The position numbers and the translations under genes are program-made. Below are positions 32,739-44,599 of a stretch of 64,000 nucleotides of DNA, piece by piece (positions within the stretch are counted from its first letter, which is position 1; every line of letters starts with the position of its first letter). This DNA is from Omphiscola glabra. Taxonomy: Eukaryota > Mollusca > Gastropoda > Lymnaeidae. Location: the NCBI GenBank assembly GCA_964017045.1, contig OZ024802.1:8365553-8429552 (forward strand), in the 5' to 3' direction. The notes below the pieces were generated by a model that saw only the letters and a list, made by a program, of their open reading frames with translations, was not told where the DNA came from and searched no databases.

Positions 32739-33580
32739 TGGTGGTGTGAGTAGGGTGTGTGGGTAGATGGTGTGGGTAGGGGCTGTGGTTAGGTGGTGTG
32801 GGTAGGGGTGTGGGTAGGGATTGTGGGTAGAGGTGTGGGTAGGGGTGTGGGTAGGCGGTGTGGGTAGGTGGTGTGGGTATGTGGTGTTGGTTGGTGGTGT
32901 GGGTTGGTGGTGTGGGTTGGTGGTGGGGGTAGGTCGTGTGGGCAGGTGGTGTGGGGAGGTTGTGTGGGTAGGTGGTGTGGCTAGGTGATGTGGGTAGATG
33001 GTATCGGTAGGTGATGTGGGTACGTGTTGTGGGTACGTGGTGTGGCTAGGTGGTGTGGGAATGTGTTGTGGGAAACTGGTGTGGGTTGTGGAATGGTGGT
33101 GTGGGTAGGGTGTGTGGGTAGATGGTGTGGGTATGGGCTGTGGGTAGGTGGTGTGGGTAGGGGTGTGGGTAGGGGTGTTGGTAGGGGTGTGGGTAGGGAT
33201 TGTGGGTAGAGGTGTAAGTAGGGGTGTGGGTAGGTGGTGTGGGTAGGGGGTGTTGGTTGGTGGTGTGGGTTGGTTGGTGGTGTGGGTTGGTGGTGGGGGT
33301 AGGTCGTGTGGGCAGGTGGTGTGGGGAGGTTGTGTTGGTAGGTGGTCTGGGCAGGTGGTATGGCTAGGTGATGTGGGTAGATGGTATCGGTAGGTGATGT
33401 GGGTACGTGTTGTGGCTAGGTGGTGTGGTTAAGTGATGTGGGTAAGTGGTGTGGGAATGTGTTGTGGGAAATTGGTGTGGGTACGTGGTGTTGGCAGGTG
33501 GTGTGGCTATGTTGTATGGGTAGGTAGTGTGAGTAGAAGGAGTGGGTAGATAGTGCGCGTATGTAGTGTGGGTGGGCGCT
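32739..33580. repeat. GTGTGGGTAGGTG minisatellite with a 340-350-bp higher-order duplication
   Basis: Irregular 13-16-bp units based on GGTGTGGGTAGGTG. A composite block starting TGTGGAATGGTGGTGTG occurs at about 32734 and again at about 33087 with the same succession of unit variants, so a block of about 350 bp is duplicated. G-rich on the plus strand. Confidence 0.9.
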
Positions 33581-33599
33581 TAGCGACAACGACTTGTGC

Positions 33600-34185
33600 A
33601 TAAAGGGAATCGTTTCTTAGATGTTTCTTTCATAGACACATCTTTTCCTTGATTACATATTAAGTATTTTAAAACAAAGGGAATTTTATTTCCTCTCTTT
33701 CGTGTACTGCACCGGGTCATAACAATTATTTCAACCTTAGTCTTAGTCATAAAGCATAAGTTATGATTCGGCCTGTACCCCCCAAAAAAAAATAAAAACC
33801 TAAATTTGACCCACGAACATCTAATCTTATTTTATTGGCCCGTTTCTCCTCTCTCACAAAGCAGCACAAAGAAATGAAGTGGGAAACAATGTTTCTTTGA
33901 GTGGAGCCATTCATCTTGGGAACTACCATTTGGCTCATTTTATTTCACGTATCCAAAGTCGGATACAAATTACGTCTTAACTCGAATTAAGGATAAAATC
34001 TAAATGCCAAAAATTAATCAATGTCAGGTCTGTTACATTTTTAGCAACAAAAAAAATTGGGTTGATAATGTTGTATGTTTACATATACGAATTGTGTTTC
34101 TAACCACTTCCGGTTTAACTCATGACATGGGTTCTCAGGAAAAAAAGGGATTCTAAAACACTTGTCCAGTATTAAATTCCCACAC
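33600..34185. other. AT-rich interval, nothing recognised
   Basis: No coding signal, array or element is recognised. Confidence 0.5.
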
Positions 34186-34189
34186 ATCT

Positions 34190-34480
34190 TCAGACTATTG
34201 CCTTGCGTATCTTGTCTTACACCTATTGTCTTGCGTATCTTGTCTTACTTCTATTGTCTTGTGTGTCTTGTCTTACATCTATTGTCGTGTGTGTCTTGTC
34301 TTACATCTATTGTCTTGTGTGTCTTATCTTTCATCTATCGCCTTGCTTACTTTATCTTACACGATACATCTGTTGTCTTGTGTATCTTGTCTTAAATCCA
34401 TTGTCTTGTGTGTCTTATCCTTCATATATCGCCTTGCTTACTTTATCTTACACGATACATCTGTTGTCTTGCTCATTTGT
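34190..34480. repeat. 28-bp tandem repeat with a nested 85-105-bp duplication
   Basis: Unit TCTTGTCTTACATCTATTGT plus CTTGTGTG. In the 3' half a longer block (CATCTATCGCCTTGCTTAC followed by TTTATCTTACACGATACATC) occurs twice. Confidence 0.9.
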
Positions 34481-34539
34481 CTTATATGTCTTGTCTTCCA
34501 CCGCCCAAAGATCTTTTCAATGTTGTGTTTGTTTTACTT

Positions 34540-34600
34540 GTCGTTGGTTATTTTCATTCCTTCTTCACTTTAGTTTTCCTTCGTCAATTTTGTTTTAAAA
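34540..34600 (+). mobile_element. Family B fragment
   Basis: GGTTATTTTCATTCC and CACTTTAGTTTTCCTTCGTC match 30277-30320 of family B copy 2. Confidence 0.5.
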
Positions 34601-34794
34601 ATACCGTTTCCTTACCTGAGCTTCTCACCTTTGTTTACGAACGGGAGAAATTGTTTCGTTAAGGTTTAAAGCATGAGTGCTGCAGACTCCAATAACTCGC
34701 TTACTCTCAAACAATCTCAAGGTGGTCAACCGAAATGTTTCAGAAAAACAAGACTAAAGGGAGGGGAGGGTGCACTAAAGATATGGCAGAGGAG

Positions 34795-35127
34795 GTTACC
34801 GGAAATGTGTACGAAAGAAATATATTTGGGCGGCAATTTTTTTAGGGGAAATATATTCGAACGAAAGTTTTTTTGAAATTAAATAATGTGGGTTTTGGGG
34901 GGGGGGGGGGTGGAACAAGCAAAGTACAATTTATTAAATAGTTAGATTGTCACCATTTATCACAACCCCAAAAAAATATAATAATTAATAAAACCCTCAA
35001 AAAATAATATTGTGCTACATAAATCTTCGTTTAACAAAAATAATTTCGAAAAAACTTCCTTTGAAAAAATTTGACCTGGCAATTTTTCAGTCTAGCAAAT
35101 TTCTTTCGAACAAATTCCCGGATACTG
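34795..35127. mobile_element. Foldback MITE, copy 1
   Basis: Starts GGTTACCGGAAATGTGTACG and ends ATTTCTTTCGAACAAATTCC then CGGATACTGG. The ends are inverted copies, as in the related element at 60069-60417. The interior is AT-rich and non-coding. Here the inner TCGAACGAAAGTTT motif is single, whereas it is tandemly amplified in the other copy. Confidence 0.65.
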
Positions 35128-35129
35128 GC

Positions 35130-36030
35130 ATAGAAACACCTTAATACTAGAATTGAGGGATTGCAAATGTATACAATTTAATACGCATTTAGAATTAACA
35201 GACATCCCAAGTTGTTACACATGGATCCGCCTCTGGTTGCAGAAGAGGAGTAACCCCCGCCTACCCCCCCCCCCAACCCAAATACCGTTGTTTGATGAAG
35301 AAGTCTGAACGGTCGATTGATAATTTGTTTCTTAACCAGTGCTCTTCCTTTATTGTTGGAATTTAAAAAAAAAACACAACGGAGAATTATGTTGTTATGT
35401 AGACGACGTGTATACGTTTTCTTTTCCCGTGAATGAACTCTAGCTGACCCTAAGCTCGGAACCGCATTTAGGGTGTACCTAGCTAAAAATAGTCTCTTTT
35501 GACCTAGTTTGCAACTAAATGAAATCAATGGTCTTTATCCTTAGAATTTTGTAGAAACATCTGGTAAGGCCTTTCCAGAAATATCCGTAAAACCGGCTGT
35601 AAACGAGAGCGTGTGCTAGGATTAAAATCATTCATCACGAGATATTTTGAGCGTGTGATATTTTTGCTACGAGATAGATTTGTTTACGGTGTTTATGTAG
35701 ATTCCATTTCATCATTGTACCTTTTTATAACATCTTACCGGTACAAGCCAATCATTATTCTGTAAGTTGATAGCTTTAACTATATTTCTTTGTATTTTGC
35801 ATTTTATCATTAACATATTAAAATGTATTAATTGCAATTAGCCCTGGTTTGAGTATCGCATTCTTTGTTATTGTCTTTCACATATGGTATCGTTTTTGTT
35901 GTTTTTTTTTTGTTGTGTACTGTTTAAGAACGAGCCATTTAATTTAAAAAGATATTAAATTCTTTAATCTTACAACGGTACGTAACAGTGCGTATAGCTG
36001 TGGTAAAACATTTTTTTAATCTTTGACCAG
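35130..36030. other. Interval upstream of candidate exon D, nothing recognised
   Basis: AT-rich, with one C run near 35263. A 116-codon minus frame at 35178-35528 has no support. The last 25 bases form a polypyrimidine acceptor. Confidence 0.45.
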
Positions 36031-36141
36031 CAACAACCCCGATGAAACAGGTCGTGTTCCCGGTGCTGTCAGCATTTTCGAAAACAACACATTGATGCTG
36101 GACATTCTTCGCCATTATTTTTTGCCTTTAACGAGTAACAG
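36031..36141 (+). CDS. Candidate exon D of the same unrecognised gene
   Basis: The acceptor TTTTTTTAATCTTTGACCAG is followed by one base that completes the codon left by exon C (AG+C gives Ser). The open frame then reads NNPDETGRVPGAVSIFENN, TLMLDILRHYFLPLTSN. A weak donor AACAG|GTTGGA ends it at 36141, phase 2. Otherwise the frame continues to a TGA near 36202, which would make this the last coding exon. The intron from 9110 would be about 26.9 kb. Linkage is an inference from phase and composition. Confidence 0.35.
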
Positions 36142-36194
36142 GTTGGATTACTTCAACTTGCTATTCTGTAGTGATATTGTTGAAGTGTGTCGTC

Positions 36195-36720
36195 ATCAGT
36201 GAGCCCATGAGACTTATTCATAGTGAGCCCATGCGGTTTATCATCAGTGAGACTTATGGGCTAATCCTCAGGGAGACCATGAGACTTATCAAAAGTGAGA
36301 CCATGAGACTTATTCTCAGTGAGATCATGAGACTTATTCTCAAGGAGGCCATGAGACTTATTCTCAAGGAGACCATGAGACTTATTCTCAGTGAGGCTAT
36401 AGGACTTATTCTCAGTGAACCATGAGAATTATTCTCAGTGAACCATGAGACTTATTCTCAGTGAGACCATGCGACTTATTTTCAAGGAGACCATGAGACT
36501 TATTCTCAAGGAGACCATGAGACTTATTCTCAGTGAGACTATAGGACTTATTCTCAGTGAACCATGAGACTTATTCTCGTGAGACCATGAGACTTATTTT
36601 CAAGGAGACCATGAGACTTATTCTCAAGGAGACCATGAGACTTATTCTCAGTGAGACCATGAGACTTATCCTTTGTGAGACCATGACGCTTATCCCCAGT
36701 CAGCCCATGACGCTTATCCT
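36195..36720. repeat. 24-bp minisatellite, about 21 copies
   Basis: Unit GTGAGACCATGAGACTTATT plus CTCA, with AAGGAGACC and GTGAACC types and a duplicated run of variants (the ACTATAGGACTTATT block appears twice). It begins at the putative stop of candidate exon D. Confidence 0.95.
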
Positions 36721-36844
36721 CAATCTATCCAAACGTGTTTGTATGATATTCAACAATGCTCAAACGAATTTCATGCTTCAGCAAACTACTTTTGTGAGGT
36801 GGCTTTCTGCCACCCCAGGGTATCCCCAAGGTGATAGCAGTATT

Positions 36845-36980
36845 ATTAATGTGGATTGTCTTGGCATCGAGTATCACAGAGTGGATTGTCTTGGTATCGA
36901 GTATCACTGTGGATTGTCCTTATATCGAGTATCACAGAGTAGATTGTCTAGGTATGGAGTATCACAATGTGTATTTCCTT
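36845..36980. repeat. About 30-bp tandem repeat, 4-5 copies
   Basis: Unit GTGGATTGTCTTGGTATCGA plus GTATCACAGA, with a 27-bp shortened copy. Substitutions increase to the 3' side. Confidence 0.9.
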
Positions 36981-37199
36981 TGTGTCGTATTTTCCAGTGA
37001 ATTGTCTTTAAAAAAGGTTGCTGTGTATGCGTGATCTAATGAAAGCAAAAAAGATCATTTTATTTTGTTTGGGGGGTGGTGAGGGCTTATGATTTGTAAG
37101 ATGGCGCATCCACCCACCATTTGTGTGTTCACTATTTGCCAATGACACCTGCGTTTGATTGAAAGCCACTTTGCCTCAGGAATGTCAATATCATTAGTT

Positions 37200-37250
37200 C
37201 CAAATTCTATTTTTTTTTGTTGTTGTTGCTGTTGTTAACGACAACAACAT
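37200..37250. repeat. TTGTTG microsatellite with an ACAACAAC partner
   Basis: TTGTTGTTGTTGCTGTTGTT is followed closely by AACGACAACAACA, a small foldback. Confidence 0.7.
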
Positions 37251-37619
37251 TTTGAAGCAAACGTTTGAGACTGTTCTTTCTTTTGTCAGCGTGGGTGGTC
37301 GCCGTTATCATGGTATGTGTTTGAGATGGGATTCTGTAAATCAGATGGTACCCTTGGGCGTGGATGGGAGATCAAAAAGACATGTGATGTCTTTGAAAGT
37401 AGAAGTACTGTCAACATCTTGTGTCTATTAATCACATCTTTCAACAAAGAGTAAAAGCTTGGCTGTATAGTCTTAATAGAAACACATTTTTTTACAATTT
37501 GAAACCGCCTGCTACCTTCAGATTTATTATCATCGATTATTTTATATTAAATTTACACACACACAAAAGATGTTGTGGTTTAAAACACACACACAATAGC
37601 GGAACAGAATAAGGAAAAC

Positions 37620-37970
37620 CCTTGATTTCAATATTTCTCAAAGAAGCATCAGCCTGCTTTCAATGCTTCTCAAGGAAGCATTAAATATCAGTAACTCTCA
37701 AAGTAGCATCTAAAATCAGTGCTTCTCAGGGAAGCACCTGATTTCAGTATTTCTTTAAAGAAGTACTGAGATTAGGTGCTTCCTTAAAGAAGTACTGAGA
37801 TTAGGTGCTTCCTTAAAGAAGCACTGAGATTAGGTGCTTCCTTAAAGAAGTACTGAGATTAGGTCCTACCTTAAAGAAATACTGAGATTGCGTACTAATC
37901 TCATTACTACTTTAAGGAAGCACCTAATCTCAGTACTTCTTTAATGAAGCACCTAATCTCAGTACTCTAA
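37620..37970. repeat. 29-bp minisatellite that switches orientation twice
   Basis: Sense units are TACTGAGATTAGGTGCTTCC plus TTAAAGAAG (about 37758-37885). Units before (37620-37757, diverged) and after (37890-37970) are in the opposite orientation, e.g. GAAGCACCTAATCTCAGTAC. The left junction is the palindrome CAGTATTTCTTTAAAGAAGT with its inverted continuation. Sense and right antisense blocks can pair into a hairpin of about 70 bp or more. Confidence 0.9.
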
Positions 37971-38481
37971 ATCATCTTAACTGAATTATGATTAATTTCT
38001 CAAAAAGATATGTACGAATATTTTACAAACAACTATTGAGGTTTGATGTCATCAAATCCTTTTCTTTCTCTAAATTAACGAATTCTTACATCAACTTTTT
38101 GCTGAAGTCGAAATCAGAATTGGTTCAATGGAAAAAGTTGACTTCGAAGAAATAATGAAACAATTGATAGTTACATTAAAATCAACAATTTCTGTAAAGT
38201 CCTGTGCTCTCCCTTGGCTAAACGGTAACAGCAAGCATCCAAGCAAGTATCAAAATAACCAACTTGCAGTCTGCAGTACATTTACAGCAGTACACAATGT
38301 AGAGGAGTGCTTATATACGGATGCACTTCTAGACATGATAATCTTTACATTAACTGAGATCGTCTCCAACACTCGTCCACCTCCATACAACAAAATATAA
38401 ACACACATGATTAGGATCTCCCTCACAAATCTCTCAGGCCCGCATACAGCATTAATTAACTCACGGTAAACCGGTTTCGTA

Positions 38482-38522
<41 letters not shown>

Positions 38523-39125
38523 CGACATTTTATTTTTTATTTTTAGTACGTGACTAGGTGGCCAAGCGGTGGGTGAAGATCTGTGCCAAGTCGGAGAACT
38601 CTGCAGTACACTTCGTTTAGTTATTATCTTTTCCGTTTCCCACCTCGTCTTGATGAGCGTGTTTTTTTTCTCTTTCTTCATTTCTTTCTTTCTACTTCTT
38701 CCCCAAAGCAAGAGGGCCTGGAAGCATGTTATGCAAACTTTAGAGTAAGGAAGGTGGCGGTGGTGGTTGTGTTGATGCTTGAGTACATCTGGTCGTATAT
38801 TGTACTCAACGCTTTTCGTTAAAGGATAGTGTCAAGGCGTTGTATGTGCCAGCTTATTGAATGCAAAGGTAATGTTGGAGCAAATGACTTACTTTGTGGT
38901 GACTTTTAAACGGGGGTTTTAATTTACCCCGGTGTCACTGTTGTGAACTTTACAATAAGCATAAATAAACACATCTCAACGTAGTCATATAACTACGATA
39001 TAACTATTGCATAATAACGATGTTTTAAATATTTTTTGCATCCTTTTGTTATCCTGTGTGGAGAGATAGTTCCATACAGTGTGGGTAGATGTGGTGTTAA
39101 ACCGAATTGCTTTATGATTGGCTGT
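37971..39125. other. AT-rich interval with a TA microsatellite
   Basis: A (TA)n tract lies at 38478-38519. Open frames at 38128-38400 and 38250-38711 overlap on opposite strands without splice or family support. Nothing else recognised. Confidence 0.5.
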
Positions 39126-39129
39126 TCAC

Positions 39130-39415
39130 AAATAGACGTTTCCCGTGTGTACATGACGCAATGAGTCTAAAGATTCAACTCCGTGTTTACATGACACAAT
39201 GACAATAAAGATTCAACTCCGTGTGTACATGACGCAATAAGTATGAAGATTCAACTCCGTGTGTACATGACGCAATGAGTATAAAGATTCAACTCCGCGT
39301 GTACATGACGCAATGAGTATAAAGATTCAACTCCGTGTGTACATGATGCAATGAGTATAAAGATTCAACTCCGTGTGTACATGATGCAATGACTATAAAG
39401 ATTCAACTTGGTCGA
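39130..39415. repeat. About 38-bp tandem repeat, 7 copies
   Basis: Unit GATTCAACTCCGTGTGTACA plus TGACGCAATGAGTATAAA. A GACACAATGACAAT variant near the start. Confidence 0.93.
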
Positions 39416-39469
39416 TGTTATCAAATGTACAGCAATGAGTTTTGAATTGTGTTGTAATTTGCGTGATGA

Positions 39470-40360
39470 ATAGTCGACAGCAAGAGTGAACTCCCTCTCT
39501 TGATCTGTCCCAACATATGAGTGAACGCTCTCTCTTGGTCTTTCTCAACATAAGAGTGAACTCCCTCTCTTGATCTGTCCCAACATATGAGTGAATGCCC
39601 TCTCTTGGTCTGTCTCAACATAAGAGTGAACTCCCTCTCTTGATCTCGCTCAACATAAGAGTGAATTCCCTCTCTTGATCTGTCTCAACATAAGAGTGAA
39701 CTACCTCTCTTCAACTGTATCAACATAAGAGTGAACTCCCTCTCTTGATCTGTCCCAATATTTGAGTAAACTCCCTCTCTTGATCTGTCTCAACATAAGA
39801 GTGAACTACCTCTCTTCAACTGTATCAACATAAGAGTGAACTACCTCTCTTGATCTGTCCCAATATTTGAGTAAACTCCCTCTCTTGATCTGTCTCAACA
39901 TAAGAGTGAACTACCTCTCTTCAACTGTATCAACATAAGAGTGAACTCCCTCTCTTGATCTGTCCCAATATTTGAGTAAACTCCCTCTCTTGATCTGTCT
40001 CAACATAAGAAAGAACTACCTCTCTTCAACTGTATCAACATAAGAGTGAACTCCCTCTCTTGATCTGTCCCAATATTTGAGTAAACTCCCTCTCTTGATC
40101 TGTCCCAACATATGAGTGAACTTCCTCTCTTGATCTGTCTCAACATATGAGTGAACTTCGTCTCTTGATCTGTCTCAACATATGAGTGAACTTCCTCTCT
40201 TGATCTGTCTCAACATATGAGTGAACTCCCTCTCTTCATCTGTCTCAACATATGAGTAAACTCTCTCTCTCTTGATCTGTCTCAACATATGAGTGAACTT
40301 CTTCTCTTGATCTGTCTCAACATATGAGTGAACTTCTTCTCTTGATCTGTCTCAATATAT
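39470..40360. repeat. 35-bp minisatellite, about 25 copies, with 105-bp higher-order repeats
   Basis: Unit CAACATAAGAGTGAACTCCC plus TCTCTTGATCTGTCT. In 39690-40090 three unit types (CTACCTCTCTTCAACTGTAT; CTCCCTCTCTTGATCTGTCC; AATATTTGAGTAAACTCCC) follow each other in a repeating 105-bp order. Outside that stretch the units are simpler. Confidence 0.95.
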
Positions 40361-40429
40361 TTTCTAGCGCCCACTGTATTGATGAGCATATTTAACACTG
40401 GCGGTTCTATCAAATAAGAATTGAATGAA

Positions 40430-40665
40430 TAACGTCTTAGAGTGAAGGTCATAACGTCTTAGCGTGAAGGTCATAACGTCTTAGAGTGAAGGTCATAACG
40501 TCTTAGCGTGAAGGTCATAACGTCTTAGAGTGAAGGTCATAACGTCTTAGCGTGAAGGTCATAACGTCTTAGCGTGAAGGTCATAACGTCTTAGCGTGAA
40601 GGTCATAACGTCTTAGCGTGAAGGTCATAACGTCTTAGCGTGAAGGTCATAACGTCTTAGCGCGA
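40430..40665. repeat. 22-bp minisatellite, about 11 copies
   Basis: Unit ATAACGTCTTAGCGTGAAGG plus TC. TTAGAG and TTAGCG types alternate strictly in the first half, then only TTAGCG follows. Confidence 0.95.
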
Positions 40666-40709
40666 AGGTTCCAATCACCAAACGTGAGTTTTCTGTAGCA
40701 ATCCAATAA

Positions 40710-40905
40710 AGTGGTGTAGCTAGACATTGTGACGCCCGGGGTGCTCCTTGACTTTACCGCCCCTTCACTCACGAAAACCAATATTATAAATACACGTGAC
40801 AAATGCGACATGCATTTGACCGCAAAATAACGCCCCCCCCCCCCCGAAGAAAAGTGCTCCCCAGGACGTACAGCCCCCCTCCAGCCCCGCTTCCTACGCT
40901 ACTGG
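40710..40905. mobile_element. MITE-like element with GTGGTGTAGCTAG / CCTACGCTACTGG ends
   Basis: The ends are imperfect inverted repeats of about 20 bases. The interior is C-rich with a 14-base C run at about 40833. It resembles the element at 6299. Non-coding. Confidence 0.45.
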
Positions 40906-41029
40906 CCCAGTGTTAAATACTCAAACATTTCATTTCTTTTAAGTTCATTTGAATTTCGTGTGTTCATGAAATAAGTGTATGTGTGCCAGCTGTCGTGTGT
41001 GACAACCAATAGTGTGCAAGATACTGAAC

Positions 41030-41550
41030 AAGTCACACCGGATTATCCTTTAAAATACTGAACAGGCCACATTGGCTTATCTTTCAAGATACTGAACAAG
41101 CCACACCAGATTATCCTTTAAGACACTGAACAGGCCACATTGGCTGATCTTTTAAGATACTGAACAGGCCACATTGGCTGATCTTTTGAGATACTGAACA
41201 GGCCACTTCGGCTTATCTTTCAAGATACTGAACAGCCATACCGGCTTATCTTTCAAGATACTGAACAGCCACACCGACTTATCTTTCAAGATACTGAACA
41301 GGCCACACCGGCTTATCTTTCAAGATACTGAACAGGCCACACCGGCTTATCTTTTAAGATACTGAACAGGCCACATTGGCTGATCTTTTAAGATACTGAA
41401 CAGGCCACTTTGGCTTATCTTTCAAGATACTGAACAGCCACACCGGCTTATCTTTCAAGATACTGAACAGCCACACCGACTTATCTTTCAAGATACTGAA
41501 CAGGCCACATTGGCTTATCTTTCAAGATACTGAACAGGCCACTCCGGCTT
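41030..41550. repeat. About 34-bp minisatellite, about 15 copies
   Basis: Unit CAAGATACTGAACAGGCCAC plus ACCGGCTTATCTTT, with ATTGGCTGATC and shortened ACAGCCACACC variants. The succession of variants in 41160-41300 is repeated in 41360-41490 (higher-order duplication). Confidence 0.95.
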
Positions 41551-41559
41551 ATTCTTCCA

Positions 41560-42830
41560 TCTTCGTGACACGGTGGACTTTCCATTCATGAAACGGCTTA
41601 AGATTACGATCCTGGAATTGCAGTCTCGCCCATTGATTTCTATATTTGTTTCCCCCGTCTTCCTATTTCAAACGTCGACAAATCTCAGGCGCGGCCGTCC
41701 AATAAGTGTTATCCCTTCTGCCAACTCTCCTTACAGCAGATTCTTTTTAATGCTGCGTTCCTCCATTCTCTTCACATGGCCTAACTTTCGAAGACGCCTC
41801 ATGCTGAGAGCGGAGAATATGCTACATATCCGCTCATATCTGGCATATGGGGTCCACACTTCACTGCCATGTAAGAGCTGATAGAAGATTATTTTTGTGC
41901 TTTCAGTTAGTTTAGAACTTTTCCACACCCGCTTATTCAATTTAGTTGTAGTTGCTGCGTCCTCTGCGATCCTGATTTTACCATCTTCGTCAACGGAGAC
42001 TAAGGTAGAGATATCGGACCCAAGCTATGTGAAATTCTCAACTACTGAAGGATTATGGCCCTAAATAGTTATATTTTCGAGGGTACTGTGCTTGTTTCAT
42101 CATGACATTTGTTTTCTGTGGACTAATTGTGAGTCAAAACTCTTTACGTGTGTTGGAGAGGTGATTAACCAACCCTTGCAGACCTTCTTCTTTGTGCCAT
42201 ATCAGCAAACAGCTGTTCACGAATTAGTAAATGTTTTACCTTGGTCTTTGCACGACGGCGGTAGATATTGAACAGCCTACCATCAGATCTGGTATGGACG
42301 TTATGGAGGTACACTCCGTCTTCACAGTCCCTTCAGTAACGAGAATATCCTGTCTATAAATGAACGACCACATCCGTAGCCACACTTGGACTCTTCGTAG
42401 ATGCTGGCGACATGGGTGAAAGTCTTCCCAACTAGGCCACGGAAAATCCTCGGCAATCATTTTCATCGAAGCGGTCACCTTTACTTTTCAGCAATTTTAC
42501 GATGTTGGCGGCTCTCTTGTCCTGTGTAATGTGTTCTGTTTTCCAACACAGACGGTGGAGCTAATGTAACGGTTGAAAGGGTGGTGTTTTTCACTTTTTG
42601 AGGAATTCGGAAAGAAAGCCGTCAATCCTTGGAACCTACCGATCAGGAAGATAATCAGTTGCTTTTCAATCTCCTGCAAAGTTGGATCTTCATCCACTTC
42701 TTCCATCATTGACAAGACGAGGATATTATCCAGCGATGCCTGAGAGACTACATTCTCTGTTGCGTATAGTTCAAGGTAAAGCTCGGCTCAACGGTGGCGT
42801 TGCTCGTGTGGGTTCATGGTAACTTGGCCT
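41560..42830 (-). mobile_element. Decayed LINE reverse transcriptase
   Basis: The minus strand shows, in order with frameshifts: VDEDPTLQEIEKQLI (about 42660-42700, the block before the RT core); DGRLFNIYRRRAKTKVKHLL followed by REQLFAD (about 42190-42285, where the FADDAAL active site should lie, now broken after FAD); and NKRVWKSSKLTESTKIIFYQ, GSEVWTPYARYE and LRKLGHVKRME (41730-41940, thumb and C-terminal region). The gene is an inactive relic of about 1.3 kb; endonuclease and 3' tail were not seen. Confidence 0.8.
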
Positions 42831-42849
42831 GTCTTGAACTTGAGGGGTG

Positions 42850-43490
42850 CGATGTTTTGAAGTATGTTGACCTAATGCTCCGTTGATGCCCGTTGACCTA
42901 ATGCCCCGTTGATGTCCGTTTACCTAATGCCCCGTTGATGCCCGTTGACCTAATGCCCCGTTGATGCCCGTTGACCTAATGCCCCGTTGATGCCCTTTGA
43001 CCTAATGCCCCGTTGATGCCCGTTGACCGAATGCCCCGTTGATGCCTTTTGACCTAATGCCCCGTTGATGCCCGTTGACCTAATGTCCCGTTGATGCCCT
43101 TTGACCTAATGCCCCGTTGATGCCCGTTGACCGAATACCCCGTTGTTGCCCGTTGACCTAATGCCCGTTGATGTCCGTTGACCTAATGCCCCGTTGATGC
43201 CCGTTGACCTAATGCCCTGTTGATGCCCGTTGACCTAATGCCCGTTGATATCCGTTGACCTAATGCCCCGTTGATGTCCCTTGACCTAATGCCTCGTTGA
43301 TGCCCGTTGACCTAATGCACCGTTGATGCCCGTTGACCTAATGCCCCGTTGATGCCCGTTGACCTAATGCCCCGTTGATCCCTTTGACCAAATGCCCGTT
43401 GATGCCCGTTGACCTAATGCCATGTTTATGCCCGTTGACCTAATGCCCCGTTGATACCCGTTGACCTAATGCCCGTTGATGCCCGATGGG
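42850..43490. repeat. 26-bp minisatellite, about 25 copies
   Basis: Unit TTGACCTAATGCCCCGTTGA plus TGCCCG. Frequent one-base C deletions (GCCCGTTG) shift register to 25. CCCTTTG and GTCCGTTG variants. It begins at the 5' limit of the LINE relic. Confidence 0.95.
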
Positions 43491-43499
43491 ATGCCGTCC

Positions 43500-44480
43500 A
43501 CACTGGGATCCCGCTTATCCACTGTTGAAAATAGGTTTGTGCCGGGTTTAAGTTTCCTCCCCACGCGGTGTGTCCTCTTGACACCAAACATCTAGAAAGA
43601 TACAAGTTACCAAAAGTGCATTATAAAATAACCAATAAATATATTTATATATATATATAGAGAGAGAGAGGGTGGGTGAGCTCCCTACGGTATTTTTATC
43701 CTCAAAGTTGTAGGAACAAGTTGTATTTAAAATCATTGCTTTAAAATAAAAATTTAAACTTGGTTTTTCTTTTATTTAAAAAAAATATATCTTATAAATA
43801 GCTTAAAAAAATATCTTATAAATAGCGTATGTAAATATGTTGATGTGCAGATCAAGTGAAATTCATCGTTAACTGAATCATTTCTCCGTAAAACTCAAAT
43901 TAAAACACAATCCCACTACTCACTATTTGTATTGTTTTGTCCTCATCTCACCGTTATTTATTGGACATCGCAATCAAGCATTACCCCGAGGTCCAGGACA
44001 ATTTGAAACATGATCCCAGTGAAATTCCGCGCATTTTATTTCTACGTTGCAGGTCAATATTTTTAACAATCCGTCGGCCTCTTATCTTTAGTCAATTTAT
44101 TCGAGCTGTTTGATCATTGCCCGTGCCAAGTTTAAAAGTTTAGTTGTTATTGAAGGGCCTATTGTTGAAAAGATCAAAGGTCAAAGGTTTTTCCCTTTGC
44201 GTCTGATAGTATTTATTATGTCTCGGTGACATATCTGTTATATGATGAAAATGAAATATTGTCTTACTTATTAAATTTTTTTTTAATTCTCATTTCAGAA
44301 AGTTAGAAAATCTGACTTTCCCAGCGCTCCTTTAGGTAATGCTATCGCCCCCATAAGAATAAGGATGATTTTACCGCCCACTTTGAGAACCACTGCTATA
44401 TACTATAGGGAACTCAACATTTGACACTTTGACGGTCTTTAGTCAAGTTTTGTGTTTAAAACAAAATGTCTTCTTGCTAC
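43500..44480. other. AT-rich interval with TATA/GAGA microsatellite
   Basis: A (TA)n(GA)n tract lies at 43640-43672. An isolated TTTGAGAACCACTG at 44382-44395 matches hAT-MITE ends, but no left partner is found. AAAAAATATCTTATAAATAG is duplicated at 43782-43825. Confidence 0.45.
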
Positions 44481-44599
44481 GTAACAGTCTGACCTTCCTT
44501 GCGTGTATGTTTGTTATGTAAATTGCCAGGCTAGCATAACTGTATGCCGTTATAGTTCTACCCCGTCCTACACCTACCATCTTTTCAGCTCAACGTTAT

